64,000 bases of DNA from Armillaria gallica (Eukaryota; Basidiomycota; Agaricomycetes; Agaricales; Physalacriaceae). The notes below the pieces were generated by a model. The model saw only the letters and a list, made by a program, of their open reading frames with translations. It was not told the DNA's origin and made no database searches. The stretch is from the NCBI GenBank assembly GCA_037576215.1, contig JBANDB010000022.1, positions 1 through 64,000 of the forward strand. The letters are read 5' to 3'. Of the stretch, positions 34,088-47,067 are shown piece after piece. Position numbers and translations under genes: made by a program. Positions within the stretch are counted from its first letter, which is position 1. Each line of letters starts with the position of its first letter.

Positions 34088-36165
34088 GCTTACTGCTCCA
34101 TCGCTGTCGACTCTCGCTGAACGTCATCTCCAGATGACGGCATACCGTGTTTTTCTTCACTGCCGAGAGACTCATTCCATTCGGCTCAAGATGCGGGCAC
34201 CCGAGTATCATCATCGTCGAAGACTCACCTTGCTGCGATTGGTACAGGACCCTCGTCCTCTATCCATTTACACGAGCGACCATGGACAATCAGGGAAGGA
34301 TCATAGACCGTAAAAGACGGATGTCTCGTAGCTCTTCGACTATGCGCCTATTCAATGCCATTATACTTACTCCAATATCAGAATTTAGTTTGGCCGAGTA
34401 CCTTCCAACTTAAACCAAGTCATTGGGCGATTCTGGGGATCTGTGCTTAGAGCGTCGTATCCTTCTATTCTCGTCCCCGCCTCATACCACCTCCCTTTTC
34501 TACATCTATCTCAAACTGAGGAATGCTCCCGACTGTGATGTTTACACGCGCAGACAACGGTGAGTATTTGATCTCTTTGTTTCTGACAGTCATGGATTGA
34601 TATCGTCTCTAGATCGAACCCGCCCTGTAATGGCTACCACTATCGCTCTCTTTTCAACTCGTTCCGGCGAGCGAGAAGCATCTAAAGAATAGTGGGATAT
34701 TAAAGGGAGTCAGCATCCGAGGCTGACGGGATGTACCAGGTAAGTTCTATATTCACTTGATGTTTCAGCTTTGGGTTCTAATGTATTTTAAAACAGGCCC
34801 TTCGACACTACTTCCTGCTTGCCGTCGTCTAGGGAAAGGAGGACCCTCGTTTTTACAGTCGCATGAAGGATTACTCCTTATTCATTATTTACAAAGGTCA
34901 GTTATAAATTCGCTCTCGGTCACATTTGGACTGACACGTTTTCGTGTAGTCACTTTGACTCCCCCTTCTCATTGCGAGATCGGCTCTTTATTCTGGGGGG
35001 AATATACGAGTGTATTCCGACGTGTCTCTCTTCACTGTGTAGAACTTTCATGCAAAAATACCTTATCACCCCTCAATGAGCGTGAGCCTCAGTATGGTAT
35101 ACATATTTCAGCCGAGAGAACTGCGTACCACCGACCCCTCATCGAGTACTCGTCACGGAAAGAGAACCCGCCTACACTTCTCTCTTCGAGTTTGATGATT
35201 TGTTCGGGAGGCCTTCGAGCGGTGAAAGTACCTGAGTCCTCCCTCTGTGGTGTGGAGAGTAGGAGCTGAGTATGCCGAGGAACTGTGCATGTCCTTGTGT
35301 ACGAGAATGTGGTCCTTCATTCGCGTCGTCGTGTTTTTCTTTCTCAATTAGATGACCAAAAGTCAGTCAGGCATGGGATTGAACTTGGGCACGCGAAAAT
35401 GCCTGTACGCGGCAGTGAAGACCTTTGAGGCACATCTATCTCTGGAAGTGAGGGACTTTCTGTTACCCCTCCATCAAGTGCTTTCCCTCGGAGGGACACG
35501 GGAGAGCGTTCGCAGAATCCGTCATTTCTTCGAAGAGAGAACGGATCGAAACTCAGGCGTTTCAACCAAGTCTTAAGGTTGTATAGAGCAAACGATTCGG
35601 CATGTTCACAATAGAGTTCTTCCTACTTGTTTCCATCTAATTTGTACAGTGAATGATATTTCAAAGGGGTAGACATTGCACGACTGTTACGGACTCCGAC
35701 TCATAGCATACTACGACCCTTGTTTCTCCTTACAAGTCTACGATGGAGCCATCGATCACAATCGACGTGCTCTATCTGCTTCCCACCTCAACAGAGAAGT
35801 GATTTCATTCGCAAGCCTGGTAACCAACAATCAGGCCATTACACCGAAAAATCAGTACTGACCTTGATCTCTAGGCTCGAAATTAACACCACGTTCTGTC
35901 GTATTGCTGTGCGTTTATTCTGGGTGTATGAGGTAAGTTCGGATATGTAGACTAATCCATTCAAAGTCGCTTTCCTTCGCAGCAGCGTCCACCTTGTCCC
36001 GTAACACGCTGGCAGATTTCTTTTGTCCGTTAAACATGGTGTCAACTGAACGCCGGTATGTTTCACTAGCAACCTCTCTTGTTGCGTCTAACAAGCTAGC
36101 ATTTACAGATACATATAAAGCAAAGATCTCGGGATACATAAGTAACGAAAGAATGTATTTAGGAT

Positions 36166-37771
36166 TTAATTCATTAACACAACGTTACAAAAAAAGAATC
36201 CTCCATCCTTCGCCAACTTCATATCTCCAAGGCTCTCGGCCTCTTCCTCGACATTTGGCTTCAAGATAATAACCATGTGCTCCAAGACTGGCCCAACGTA
36301 CGCCCCATCAACGGTTCCTAGCTCCAGTCGATCGCGTATAAAAGACATGACGCTAACGCTCGCATCCTCAGTGCCCACCTTTACAATCAGATCCTTCAGC
36401 CCGGACAGATTAACTTTCCCTCCTCCGGATTCACTCCCATAATTCATGAACTTCGAGAAATCATCGCAGCAACACTGCAACACGAGTTTAGAGAGATTCC
36501 CGCGTGTCAGTCGGAGCAGGAACTGAAGTATCAGAGGTAACGATTCCTCCTCTGCCCCGTTTAGCTCTCGTTCCGGAACGCTTTCCGAGGAAAGAGAGAT
36601 ACCAACGAGCCTGAGGTCAAGCAACTCCTCAATCCGGACGTACTTCAACACGTCGACTAAGACGGCGCTGCTGTCTTCGTCCTCATTATGGCTATTGATA
36701 ATCAGCGTACGGAGGGCGGGGAAATCGAAGGCTCGGAGAATTTGCTGCGCTTCGCGAGGATCGATGTACACCAACTTGAGCTGTTTGACATGGGGAAGCG
36801 TCAAGCGAGACTCCGAAGGAGGTGGGTCCCCAAGCTCCTCGTCATGACCGATCGCATACGTAATTTCCAGACACTCCAAGGTGTCCTTGCTATTGGAAAG
36901 AATCCCTCGCAAAGTCTCCATCGAAGGTCGTGCCTCCAATGGCTGGTTCTCAAGATAGAGCTCCCGCAAATTCGACGCGCAGAATAGGTCCCAATCCATA
37001 GGAATCCCCGAACAACAGACATCTTTGAGAGAGGGATACAGCAAACTGCCGCCGGTCCGTAGATCCTGAGAAGTCATTGGTGGGGCATCATCACCCTGCG
37101 CATATTCGAGTAACTGAATCGGTTCTGTAGCTTCTTCAGAGACGTCCATGCACACCCTGATCTCGGAACACAGAGCGGTGAGGAAGCAGGTTTCAAGACG
37201 CGGCATTGGGATTCCGTGTAGCTCGGTGCAGAGAAGATGAATTTCGGCCCAATCCAATGTCGTAACGCGGAATGACCGGATACGATGGGCACAGTGATCA
37301 GCGAGGAAGTGAGAGAGTACCAAAAGGTGGTCGTCCGTGAGGTGATATCGCGTTTCATCCTCTTCGGGGTCGTCGTAGTCAATATAGATATCGATATCCG
37401 TATCCGCAGAGCGTTCAACGATCAGGGCTTCTCTTGGGAAGATCGAGGAAACAGGGAAAGTAGGATCGGTTGGTATGGGAAGTGGCTCGACTGCGGAGGT
37501 GAGAGTAAGAGTGAGATTGGTCCAGAGACGTGGTTCGCCGATAGCGAGAGATCGCCAGGATTGGCAGATGGTCGATACTAGAAAGGAGAATGATGTATTG
37601 TCGCTGCTGTTGGCACCCAAGGTGAAGATCTCGAGGAGAAGTTCGTCTGGGAGCACATCGATGGGGGCCTCAGGGCGTGGCTGACCAGAGCTATGAAAAT
37701 GAATGAGCCATAAATTTGATATAGAGCCATTTTGCAGCGTACCTATTGGCGGTTTCGATATCAGACGGCAT
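36166..37771 (-). CDS. F-box/LRR-like protein, type 2, module B
   Basis: Exons 37771-37743 and 37690-36166; 517 residues, structure as in copy A. The F-box VLPDELLLEIFTLGANSSDN is identical to copy A. Differences lie in the acidic segment (IDYDDPEEDE against LEYEDSEEGE), in LRR-like parts (VGISLSSESVPERELNGAEE against DGISLTPEDVPEQELKGAEE) and near the C-terminus. There is no stop or frameshift, so both copies have stayed open since duplication. From about 37384 to 37896, including the F-box, intron, first exon and promoter, I see no base difference from copy A. Confidence 0.88.
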
Positions 37772-37821
37772 TGCCAATAGATATGATGATGGGGAGTGCT
37801 GTCGATTCAAGCACGACCTCC

Positions 37822-37828
37822 TTATATA
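37822..37828 (-). promoter_or_regulatory. TATA box of type 2 F-box gene, module B
   Basis: TATATAA on the minus strand at the same distance (about 51 bp) from the ATG as in module A. Confidence 0.6.
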
Positions 37829-38179
37829 CACACGCAAAGATCGGTGGCACTGGTAAGAATTCAAGACAATGTCAATGACAATAGGTGGCGTTCAATGTTT
37901 TCTTGTCTTTTTCGAGACCTGGAACAAATATCCGAGGTATCTCATTAAATTCGTCCAGCGCAGACAAAGGATTTGTACATTTCGTGTGTTCTGAGATGCC
38001 GTTAGAAAAGATATTCCTATCAATGGACAGTTCTCTCACCATTTCTCAAAATTGAGTCGAACAATGCTCCATCCCGTTTGGTCACAACTTATTCTCGAGT
38101 GAGGGCCATCACAGACTGCTGTTATCACATCCACTGAGCGAGGATTCTGAAGCTTGGCGAGCTACTTGCAATACTTCCG

Positions 38180-38566
38180 AGAAGGACCGCATATCTTGGA
38201 GGTGTTTCAGCGACGGAACACCGGACCGTCCACCTGGAAGTAGAGTACCTCAATCAGCATGCGATAGTGCTGTCTGAGATGCTCGCATTGGGTGTGAGAA
38301 CCACTCATGGTCTCCAGGGGGGGGGGATCTGCGGAGAGAGGGAGAATTCCAGGTCCAGAGGAAATAATTCCGTACGACATGACTCCACGTGAAATCAGCC
38401 TGACTGGAGAGAGGAAAAAAGGCCCCCAGAATGAAGGATCAAGCTCCTTAGTCCATCGCTGCAACGTTGCGCTTGTTACGGGGTGAGAAGTTGATTTATT
38501 CCTATTAGATGTTAAACCTGACGTCCAAGCGGTGACAATCTTACCGAGAAGTGAACTGGGAAACAT
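38180..38566 (-). pseudogene. HNH-like gene, module B, 5' part only
   Basis: The ATG at 38566 starts MFPSSLLG, followed by an intron-like GTAAGA and then TSATLQRWTKELDPSFWGPF and SYGIISSGPG. Homologous to the module C gene, but the HNH domain is missing, so the copy ends shortly before the type 2 F-box promoter. A small deletion relative to C precedes TSATLQ. Confidence 0.5.
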
Positions 38567-40633
38567 GCTGACACAATAAATGTATCGCGTTTCAGTTCGA
38601 TTGATCTCTTGGATAATATGTGGGACGATTTGTTATTCATGAAGCTTTGCGGGTTGCGGCGGTAGTCCAGGTTGTGTGCTGAGTGTTAAATATGTAGAAG
38701 CCAATATTTCCAGCACCAAATTCAGAGACTAAGTTAGCGCTTACGGCTGGAAGAAGGGACTGTATAAAATGACTGTACCTAACGTGAGAAACATATAAGC
38801 AAGACTCTGAGTGCGCGACTACTGGTTAGGATGTTGAAGTCGAAGATGATGAGGGTTGGTGAGTCGCGCTCAGTTCAAAGGCTCACGCGAATTTCCCGAA
38901 CTTTATCGGCAAATGCCGATGTGTCTCTCCTCACACCAGAATGTTAGCGGACGTTCAGTGCGATGGTTTCTAGTTAACAGGTACGCAGTATTCAAGACTA
39001 ATTATGTTCGTTTATTCCTAACACTAACGCTTGCTAGACAGGCACCTAACGTTTCATGATGTCCAGAATGCTCCAACAGGCAAGCGTCGAGCTAGGGACC
39101 AAATAGGATAGCGCGATGTTCCGCCGTCTAGCTGAGAAGCAGAAGTAGAAGTCTGCAGCAAGACATCCGATTGCACCCCTTAATGAACGACGATCCATAG
39201 GAGGGTTGGTCTCCATTCGAGAAGAGAGCAAGACGCGTCAGGGTTTCATTGGTAACAATTGGAACCTTCGCAGCTCGTTTTGTACCCACCATCTCATCAT
39301 AACATTCAAACACTCATATACCACGCCCTCAATATTCCTCCCTCTGTATGGCCGCCACCTACTCCGAGCCGTATGACCAACTTGCAGACGACATTTCCTC
39401 ATCATCGACCACCTCGCAAACGGCACCGCGGCGCTCACAGCATTCTCCCTCGTCTTGCACGCGTTCCTCCCTCGATGCTTGCACCAGCATTTGAGGGCCA
39501 TCGCATTCGAGTGGCATGATCCGAGTCCTATTAGTATGCTCCCCAGTTCCGGAAATAGTGACCCAAATTCAGCACACGGAAACCGGCGCGAAGTTCCGGA
39601 TCCCTCTTTTCGCAGATCCGTGACGTGCATCACCGGAAGCATCACAGTCGGCGGGCTTGTGAAGGTAGATTTCCGTTACTGGATACCAAGGCCTCGCAGA
39701 TTTATTAGCAGTGTCCTTCACGCAGATTCCATCAGTAACTAGTGCCTATTTTGTGAAGACCAGTCTCTGTCCTGGTCAAGCCTCTTGTAGGTCGCGAGAA
39801 ATTGACAAGAGGCTATCCAAGTGGAATACAAAATTGGGGAGCCATGGATACGGGTTCATGGGATGAAGATTTCGCATTGACGGGTAATTAGAAAGGGACG
39901 AGACCTTCTACGAGGGGTCCGGTATGAGTTGCTGTTGTCAAGAGATTGGTAAGAAGTAGCAATGATGATTGGTTATTGATGGCTGTGACTACCAAGCTCT
40001 GAGATAATAACAAGCTAGAGAGCTTGTTGTTCTTCGACCGCCTGTAAAGAATAACGTTTAGCTCGGCGCGATACGACGAAAGAGAGAAAAACACATATCA
40101 ATGATTTCCATGAATCCACCTCTCCTGACTGTAGTGAATCCCTGTAACATCAAGTGATGCGTCATCCCTCCTTCCGCCTAGTCGTATGAGATCAAAGCTT
40201 CAGGCAGACGAATGCATGCTATTCGCAATAAAGCAACCATCCTGAGCATGCCATAATTCTGTTGAGAAGAAATAGTAGAGGATATCGGGGAAAGATTCTT
40301 ACCTTGGCGCCTTCCTGCGAAGTTAGAGACAGTTTATCGCGTACCTCGGCCATGAAATCATAGCGCAATCACATAGAGAATCAAAGCGTAGCATTTTCGT
40401 AGGATTCCAGAGCCCTGGTATACGTAAGCGACGATATGACATACAGAAGGGCCGGGACATCCTCACCAAAATTCCCCAGACAGAGTTGACCATCATCCAT
40501 TTGCAATGTTTCTAAGCCAGCCCCTCCAAGCACTACAGAATGTAGAATAGTCACAGTCAGCCCTGATTGCAAAGAAGCACACCACCTACATGTCTGCAAA
40601 GTGACAAAACAGAGTGGGCCAGAGTATCATCGA

Positions 40634-40891
40634 CATTGGAAAGAAGCGGAAATGAGTCGAAGAGAAGTTTCACAGTACTTCTACCCGGAAGTGAACGTGA
40701 GAGTGACGGCCGGCACGTCAGACAGAAAGCTCGAAGATGAGAGTCGCGTTGAAGTCGTCCGAGTAGGCTGGCAAGTTCAGTCCGATTTCGGCTTTGGCTC
40801 TCTTTCTACTCGTTCCAAGGCCGCTGTCGTCTTGTTCATGTTGTCTCTCGCTCTCGTTTTCTGGAGGATCTTTTTGTGGATAAACGAGTAG
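40634..40891 (+). CDS. Small ORF with C-terminal transmembrane segment, unrecognised
   Basis: From the in-frame ATG near 40652 the ORF reads SRREVSQYFYPEVNVRVTAG and then a charged region, ending KAAVVLFMLSLALVFWRIFL and WINE. This is the layout of a tail-anchored protein. No family recognised and no second copy seen; it may be the last exon of a larger gene carried in the insertion. The upstream in-frame Met at 40601 is also possible. Confidence 0.3.
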   Translation, partial: HWKEAEMSRREVSQYFYPEVNVRVTAGTSDRKLEDESRVEVVRVGWQVQSDFGFGSLSTRSKAAVVLFMLSLALVFWRIFLWINE

Positions 40892-40979
40892 GGAGACCTG
40901 CGATACATTGAGTTCAGACCATGGAGTAAAATCAGTCTACGTACCAGTAGAAATTCTCCATTGTATATCACAAGGAATA

Positions 40980-42220
40980 CTGTACTATTTCGTTCAAATC
41001 GAACTTCATGCGTCACCAAGGCCTCGTTCGAGTACGAAAAATTACTGTTAGTCACGCATCACGGGAGGCTCGTTCGAATTGATTTTGCACTTTGTCACTG
41101 GTCCAAAACCAAAAAATTGCACTAATGAAGCTCTGACTGGATAAAAACTTGAAAATTCGGCACATATACTTCCCTTTTTGATATTTGGTATAAAAATGTT
41201 CCAAAATTTCATCCTAAAGCTGTACAATCGAAGCTGACTCCCAATTTTGAGGTTCGAATGTTTTCGTACGTCACACGTCCCCGATACCCCGTTCGAGCGT
41301 TCGAATTTGGGTACCGGCAACCCCCGGTTCTGGAACGTGAGCTGAGTAAGCGCCTTTTTGGGCCTTCCGGCGGCAAATCCCTTCCGTATTTGTCCATGAC
41401 CATCCGTACTCTTCATTTGGGACCTGTACAGTGTATGCAATGCATGCCTCCATTAAATAATGTTACAAGGAATCCTAATCATGGCAGTAATCTTCTCCTT
41501 TTGTTAATATACATGGCATCTTTGCAACCATTGTGTCTCTCTCTCATAGCTTGGAGAATAAGGCTGCTATACTTATTGCCATATTTCCTTGACTTGATTA
41601 TCCTAAAGTGTTGATATATTAACTACCGCTCGTTTACACCTTAAATGATGTGTTTGGTAACAATTAAACACCTTCAACCGTGACAAAATTGGTACCATGT
41701 AACTGTTTGTACATATTTGTACCCTGAAGTTATGCACCTTGTATAGGCTTCCACAGAGTCGAAGCTGCTCCAAAAAACACAGGAGATGTCTTTCATAACT
41801 AAAATACATGTATTCTTCGAGACAAAAGTGAAATTTTCATTCTGCAATCATGATAAACTTCACCAAAATCAAGGAAAATGATGTAAATCAAACAAAGTGC
41901 CTTGAAGAATACATGTAGAATTTTATTCCGAGTAAATTGTTCCAGCAAATCTAGAGCTGAATCTTGCTCCTTCGACCCACAGTAGGTGCATCCATAAAAC
42001 ACGGGTATTCCGGTCCATTTTTGGTAACGCTCGGAGTCCGAATTTAGCAGGGGGTTGCCGGTACCCATATATTATATATAGGTATAATAGAGTCACGTGG
42101 CTGGTTGGTTGGTCATCGCCAGCCTGAAATAAATTTTTGGACCTTATGTGCAAATTTTTATTTGGCGTGCCCCCTTGGTCACGCGTCACACCATGGTTCG
42201 AATTGAACGAAATAGTACAG
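40980..42220. mobile_element. TIR element with TA target duplication (Tc1/mariner-like, non-autonomous)
   Basis: The left end CTGTACTATTTCGTTCAA (40980) and the reverse complement of the right end (42220) are identical for 18 bases, and TCGAAC follows after one mismatch. The element of 1241 bp is flanked by TA on both sides (40978-40979, 42221-42222). AT-rich interior without a transposase. Subterminal TTCGAAC-like repeats are also present. TA duplications are usual for Tc1/mariner elements; the assignment is an inference. Confidence 0.65.
41309..42066. mobile_element. Inner inverted-repeat element nested in the TIR element
   Basis: GGGTACCGGCAACCCCC at 41309-41325 recurs as its exact reverse complement at 42050-42066, bounding 758 bp within the TA-flanked element. 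It is either a nested insertion or a second inverted repeat of the same element. No ORF recognised. Confidence 0.5.
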
Positions 42221-44167
42221 TATTGTTAGGTGTTCTCCGGATACTTCACTGTCATTGCGGCATACTCTTGAACGGAATCGTCGTCGCCGTCAGGTGGTGG
42301 TTCGTTATCAAGAAAATCCGGATGAAAAAAAGCCGGTGATAAGAAAGGCAAAAGAATCCCAGGAAAATGATGAATCTTGCCAAAACGTTCCCACGGTAAA
42401 GCCAGGTAGAATGCGACGGCAAACGCCGTGATGAACGATCAAAAAACGCGAATTGGGATGGTATAATGACCGAATACCTATATTCATAGGACTCGGAACT
42501 ATCTCTTTCGGTACATCACGTTCTACCTTGGTAATAATTGATGTGCCCGCTTCTTCAAGGACAACGGTCTACTCGTCGAGGAGCTGACAATTTTTGAACG
42601 GAGGCTACCGGGTAATAAGTGTATGCGCACGGATGCGTGGACAGAGGCATTTCCGAGGGTGCTTCCATTGTTCGTCTCGCTGCGGACAGTCAAGTTCTCT
42701 GGGCAGATGTACTTGGATGCGCGGCATAGAGTGGGAAGTGGGGTGCAAGGGTTGTTGGTGCAGCTGACGAGCCTCACGCTGGATGGCGTGTTCTTTAGCA
42801 GTCTTGCCGAATTGGCAACGTTTTTTGGGTGCGTGCCGCATTTGAAGAAATTGGCGGTCAATGTCATCACTGTCGGCAGGGGAGATGACGGCGATGACGT
42901 TCATATGGGCGGGCTGTGCAAAGAGCTGGAGATGCTCAAGGTCGGGATCGGGCATCTACGGGCGAGATGGATGCGCTTCCTTTTGGGGAGAGACGGCGTC
43001 ATCTCGCTGGAGAATTTGAGAGAGATGGTCTTTCCGGCGACGTCGGAGGTGTATAGCTGGATGCCAGGCGTGGACAAGCTCTTCGGCCGAGCTCCGAGGT
43101 TGGAGAGGCCGATGCTATCGGACTGGAGAGGGTCACATCAGAACCTCGATCGTGAGTCGCGTCTCATCTCCTTAGACTGGTCTAACCTCTCTCAAGATAT
43201 CACCCCCATACCCGATATCAGTCACATTTGCTTCCTCACCGTGTTCATCGCGCTCTGGTACCCAAGAATGCCAAAGTCGATAAGGCGGATATAGCTATAT
43301 GCGCACTCGATTGGACGAGGAGGATGCTGGATACAGGTACTCGATTGCTTATTGTGAACGCGAGCTCTGTGGTGGACGGCGAGAGTGTGAGGGAGGCGTG
43401 CGCGCGTTTGCTGAGGCCGAACGTCGTAGCGTGGGTGGAAGGAGAGTGTTTGGAGACGATTCGAGCGTGTCTAGGGTGTGCGAGGATAGAGCCCGCGGGA
43501 AGGAGAGAGGCGTTCTATGAGTTGTAGCCCTCCGCCTCAGGCGTCATCGACATCCTCCATCGCCGTAAACTCCCGCTGAGCGTCATCCCAGATGCGCATT
43601 TCTTTCAATGTCAATATAACCAGCCCATTCCGCTCGAGATTACAGGGCGCCCAATTCTAGATCTCATCGCCGAACCTCTACCCGCGAGGGAGGACGAGAG
43701 GATTCGCCTTGCTGCAATTGGTACAGGACCTCGTCCTTCTCTATTCGAAGAGGCCATTGATCAATCAGGGAAGGATCGTAGAACTTGAAAGATGATGTCG
43801 CGTAGCTTCGACCATGCCCTTCACGCATATTCATTTATATCTTTCTCCCTCCAATATCAATACTCGATTCGACCGAGTACCACAAAAGCGTCCAACTTAA
43901 GCCCAGTCATCTTGGGGGGTCTGCGCTTAGAGCGTCGCTATCCCTCTATTCTCGTCACTGCTGCATGCCCCCTCCATACAATGCCTCCGACCCCAAAACT
44001 TGGAGATGTTTCTGAGTTTGACGTTCACGCACTCAAACGACACAGGATTTCATAGTGAGCATTAAATTTCTTCTTTGTTTCTAGCAGTCATGGATTGATA
44101 TCGTCCCCAGGCCCCGTAATGGCCTGATCTATCACTCCGACGTGTTCCGCCGAGCGAGGAGCATCCA

Positions 44168-44193
44168 AAGAAGAAGAAGAAGAAGAAGAAGAA
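44168..44193. repeat. (AAG) microsatellite
   Basis: Eight AAG units plus AA, not seen at the matching position of modules A and B. Confidence 0.9.
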
Positions 44194-45413
44194 TGGCCGA
44201 GCTAGCGGACCGTTGAAGGGAGGAAGCATCCGAGGCCGACGGGATGTACCAAGTGAGTTCTTTATTCACTTGATCTCTAAAATTCCGGTGCTAAAGTACT
44301 CTAAAACAGGCCTTTCGACTGTGGCCACTGGCTTCGAGGCTCACAGGTATTTCCCGAATTTTGTGGTCCCAGAAAATGCCGATGTATCTCTCCTTCCGCT
44401 GTGATGCTCAGAAGTCGACATCCAAGTGACTGTCGTTCCAGAATAATATAATTATGTTCGGGAGGACGATTCCCCCGTAATGGCGCGTTCCTTCAGGGCC
44501 CTTTCTCGTGGTACCAGTCCGATCACAGCCCTAATAACGAGTGATCATCGTGGAGATGTTAAGACCTTGACATCCCCACCACTCCCACTCAAAAATAGTC
44601 ACCTCCCTCCCCTCTGGGTTCCTATTGCAAACCTCAAGACGAATACTTCCCTGTCGTCAGACTGGGTGGCAATTTTTATTCCACCGGCTGCATGTGTGAG
44701 ATGATTGACGCACAGGAGAGTTCGGGCTCCTCATCATGAAACGAGGGCGTAGCCTAACGTTACGCTTCTCCTTCTCCTCCTGTACGTTTTACCGCACCGT
44801 GATCTACTGGCGTCTCTTCTGTACCTTATTTCAGCTGCATGGAACAAATGTTCGGCTTGTTCACAGTACCGATTTAGAGTTCTTCATTATTTTTCCATCC
44901 AAATTGCACGAGAGGTTCTATTCGTATTTTAGGCCGTAAACATCTCATTACTGCTATGGAACTCGACTAATAAGATGCAAATCGTTTATTACAGCCCTTT
45001 CCCCTCCATACAAGTCTATATTTCAATGAAGCCATCGGCGTGCTCTATCTGCTTTCCCACCTAAACGGTGATTTCATTCGCAAGCCTGGTAACCAGCAAT
45101 CACGCCATGATTACACCTGAACAGCAGTATTCTTCGGGATATATAAGCTTGAATTTTACAGCCTGGTCGGTCGTAATGCTGTCCCTTTAGTCTGGTTCTA
45201 CGAGGTAAGCTCAGATACGTGCATTAATCCATTCTTTGCAGGAGTATCGACCGCGTCCCGTAACATGCTGGCATATTTCTTTTTGTCCGTTAAAGCATTC
45301 GGCGGTCTATTTCACTGTCCACTTCTCTTATTGCGTCAATGATCCAGGGTTTACAATTATATATAAAGCAAAGATTCCAGGATACGTAGGTGATGAATGA
45401 TGGTATACGGCAA

Positions 45414-47010
45414 TTAATTCATTAGCACAACGTTACAGAAAAAGAATCTCCCATCCTTTGCCAACTTCAGATCTCCAAGGCTCTCGGCTTCTTCCTGGAC
45501 ATTTGGCTTCACGATAATAATCAGGTGCTCCATAACTGGACCAACGTACACCCCATCAACAGTTCCCAGCTCCAGTCGGTCGCGTATGAAGGACATGACA
45601 CCAATACTCTCATCCTCCGTACGCACCTTAACAATCATAGCGTGGAGTTCGGACAGATTGACCCTTCCTTCCCCGAATTCTTTCCCATAATTCATAAACT
45701 TCAAGAAATCACCAGAGCAATACTCTAGCACGAGCTTGTAGAGATTGCCGCGTGTCAGTCTGCGGAGGAACTGAAGTATCAGAGGTAACGATTCCTCCTC
45801 GGCACCATTTAGCTCTTGTTCCGGAAAGTCTTCTGGGGGAAGTGAAATCCCGGCGAGACAGACATCAAGCAACTCCTCAACTCGGACGTACTTCAGCACA
45901 TCGACCAAGACAGCGCTGCTATCTTCGTCCTCGTCGTGGCTTTTCATGGTTATCGTACGGAGAGCGGGGAAATCGAAAGCCCGGAGCATTTGCTGTGCTT
46001 CGCAAGGATCGATGTATACCAACTTGAGCTGCTTGACATGGGGAAGTGTCAAGCGAGACTCGGAAGGAGGCGGGTCCCCAATCTCCTCGTCAAGACCGAT
46101 CGCATAAGAAAGTTCCAGATATTCCAAGGTGTCCTTACTATTGGACAAGATTCCTCGCAAATTTTCCATCCCAGGTCGTTCCTCTGATGGCTGGTTCTGA
46201 ATACACAATACCCGCAAGTTCGACGTGCTAAATAGTTCCCAATCCATAGGAATTCCCGAACAGCTCACATATTTGAGAGCCGGGTACCGCAAGCTGCTCC
46301 ATTGCTGAAGGTCCTGGGAAGTTACTGGGAGAGTATCATCATCCTGCGCATATTCGAGTAGGTGAACTGGCCCAAGAACATCTTCATAGGTATCCATGTA
46401 CACCCTCATTTCGGAGCACAGAGCGGTGAGGTGGCAGGTTTCCAGACGTGGCATTGCGATCCCCCGTAGCTTGGCACAGAGGTGATACATCTCGGGCCAA
46501 TCCAACGTAGTCGCGCGGAACGACCGGATACGATGGGCTATGTCGGCGAGGAGCTGAGAGAGTACGAGGTAGTGTGTTTCCGTAAAGTGTTTCGTTTCCT
46601 CATCTCCGGAGCTTTCGTATTCAAGATGGAAATCAATATCCTGATCGCCAGAGCGGTCAACGATCAGGGTCTCTCTTGGGAAGACTGAGGAAATAAAGAA
46701 GGACGGATCAGTTGGTATGGGAAGTGGGTCAAGGTCGGCGGAGATGATGACGGCGAGAGCAGTCCAGAGGCGGGGGTCGCTGATGGCTAAAGATCGCCAA
46801 GATTGGCAAATGATCGATACAAGAAAGGAGAATGATGTATTGTTGCTGCTACAGGCACCCCAGGAGAAGATCTCGAGGAGAATTTCGTCTGGGAGCACGT
46901 CGATTGGGGCCTCAGGACGTGGTTCATCAGCACTATGGAAACGAATAAGTCAGAGAATTGATGTAGAGTATTTGTACAACGTACCTAGCAGTTTTGTTAT
47001 CAGACGACAT
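45414..47010 (-). CDS. F-box/LRR-like protein, type 2, module C
   Basis: Exons 47010-46985 and 46932-45414; 514 residues (MSSDNKTAS then ADEPRPEAPIDVLPDEILLE). F-box VLPDEILLEIFSWGACSSNN followed by ICQSWRSLAISDPRLWTALA. LRR-like segments match copies A and B (LRVLCIQNQPS, VKQLKLVYIDP, LYKLVLEYCS). It is the most diverged of the three intact copies, with changes concentrated in the middle and in the acidic loop. No stop or frameshift. It is convergent with the broken type 1 gene and lies downstream, on the same strand, of the HNH-like gene. Confidence 0.88.
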
Positions 47011-47060
47011 CACCAATAGATGTGGGGATAAAGAGCGCCGTAAGCACAATATTAACCTCC

Positions 47061-47067
47061 TTATATA
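47061..47067 (-). promoter_or_regulatory. TATA box of type 2 F-box gene, module C
   Basis: TATATAA on the minus strand about 51 bp upstream of the ATG at 47010; conserved with A and B although flanking bases differ. Confidence 0.6.

Larger units (their letters stand above)
31130..38580. repeat. F-box module B, direct repeat of module A
   Basis: Same order and orientation as module A. The type 2 gene and its promoter align at a constant offset of 10771 bp over the coding region; the type 1 start is offset by 10802 bp. The membrane-protein remnant lies at 31450-32070 (-). The shared non-genic segment is 34088-36165. The type 1 gene is broken and the HNH-like gene truncated. Confidence 0.85.
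39521..42496. mobile_element. Candidate outer TIR element inside the F-box gene
   Basis: The non-homologous block between the two F-box parts begins CCGAGTCCTATTAGTAT (39521) and ends with the reverse complement of CCGAGTCCTATGAATAT (to 42496): 11 identical bases and 4 of the next 6. The ends coincide with the loss and return of F-box homology. No target duplication is visible and no transposase ORF was recognised. A small ORF ending in a transmembrane segment lies inside. Confidence 0.45.
39348..43527 (+). pseudogene. F-box protein type 1, module C, split by nested transposons
   Basis: The first part (39348-39520) starts MAATYSEPYD and has lost frame inside the F-box (LIIDHLANGTAALTAFSLVL is readable in another frame). 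The second part resumes at 42497 with the CTCTTTCGG(C/T)ACATCACGTTCTACC segment and stays open from 42623 (MRTDAWTEAFPRVLPLFVSL, LTSLTLDGVFFSSLAELATF) to about 43270, where a deletion near VFIALWYP shifts frame; the C-terminal part (to 43527, EAFYEL) follows. The two parts overlap slightly in homology, so the left part may come from a different paralogue. Confidence 0.75.

Noticed and set aside
42061..42090. TATATATTATATATAGG as a promoter
   Set aside because: It lies at the end of the nested TIR element with no ORF placed to use it.
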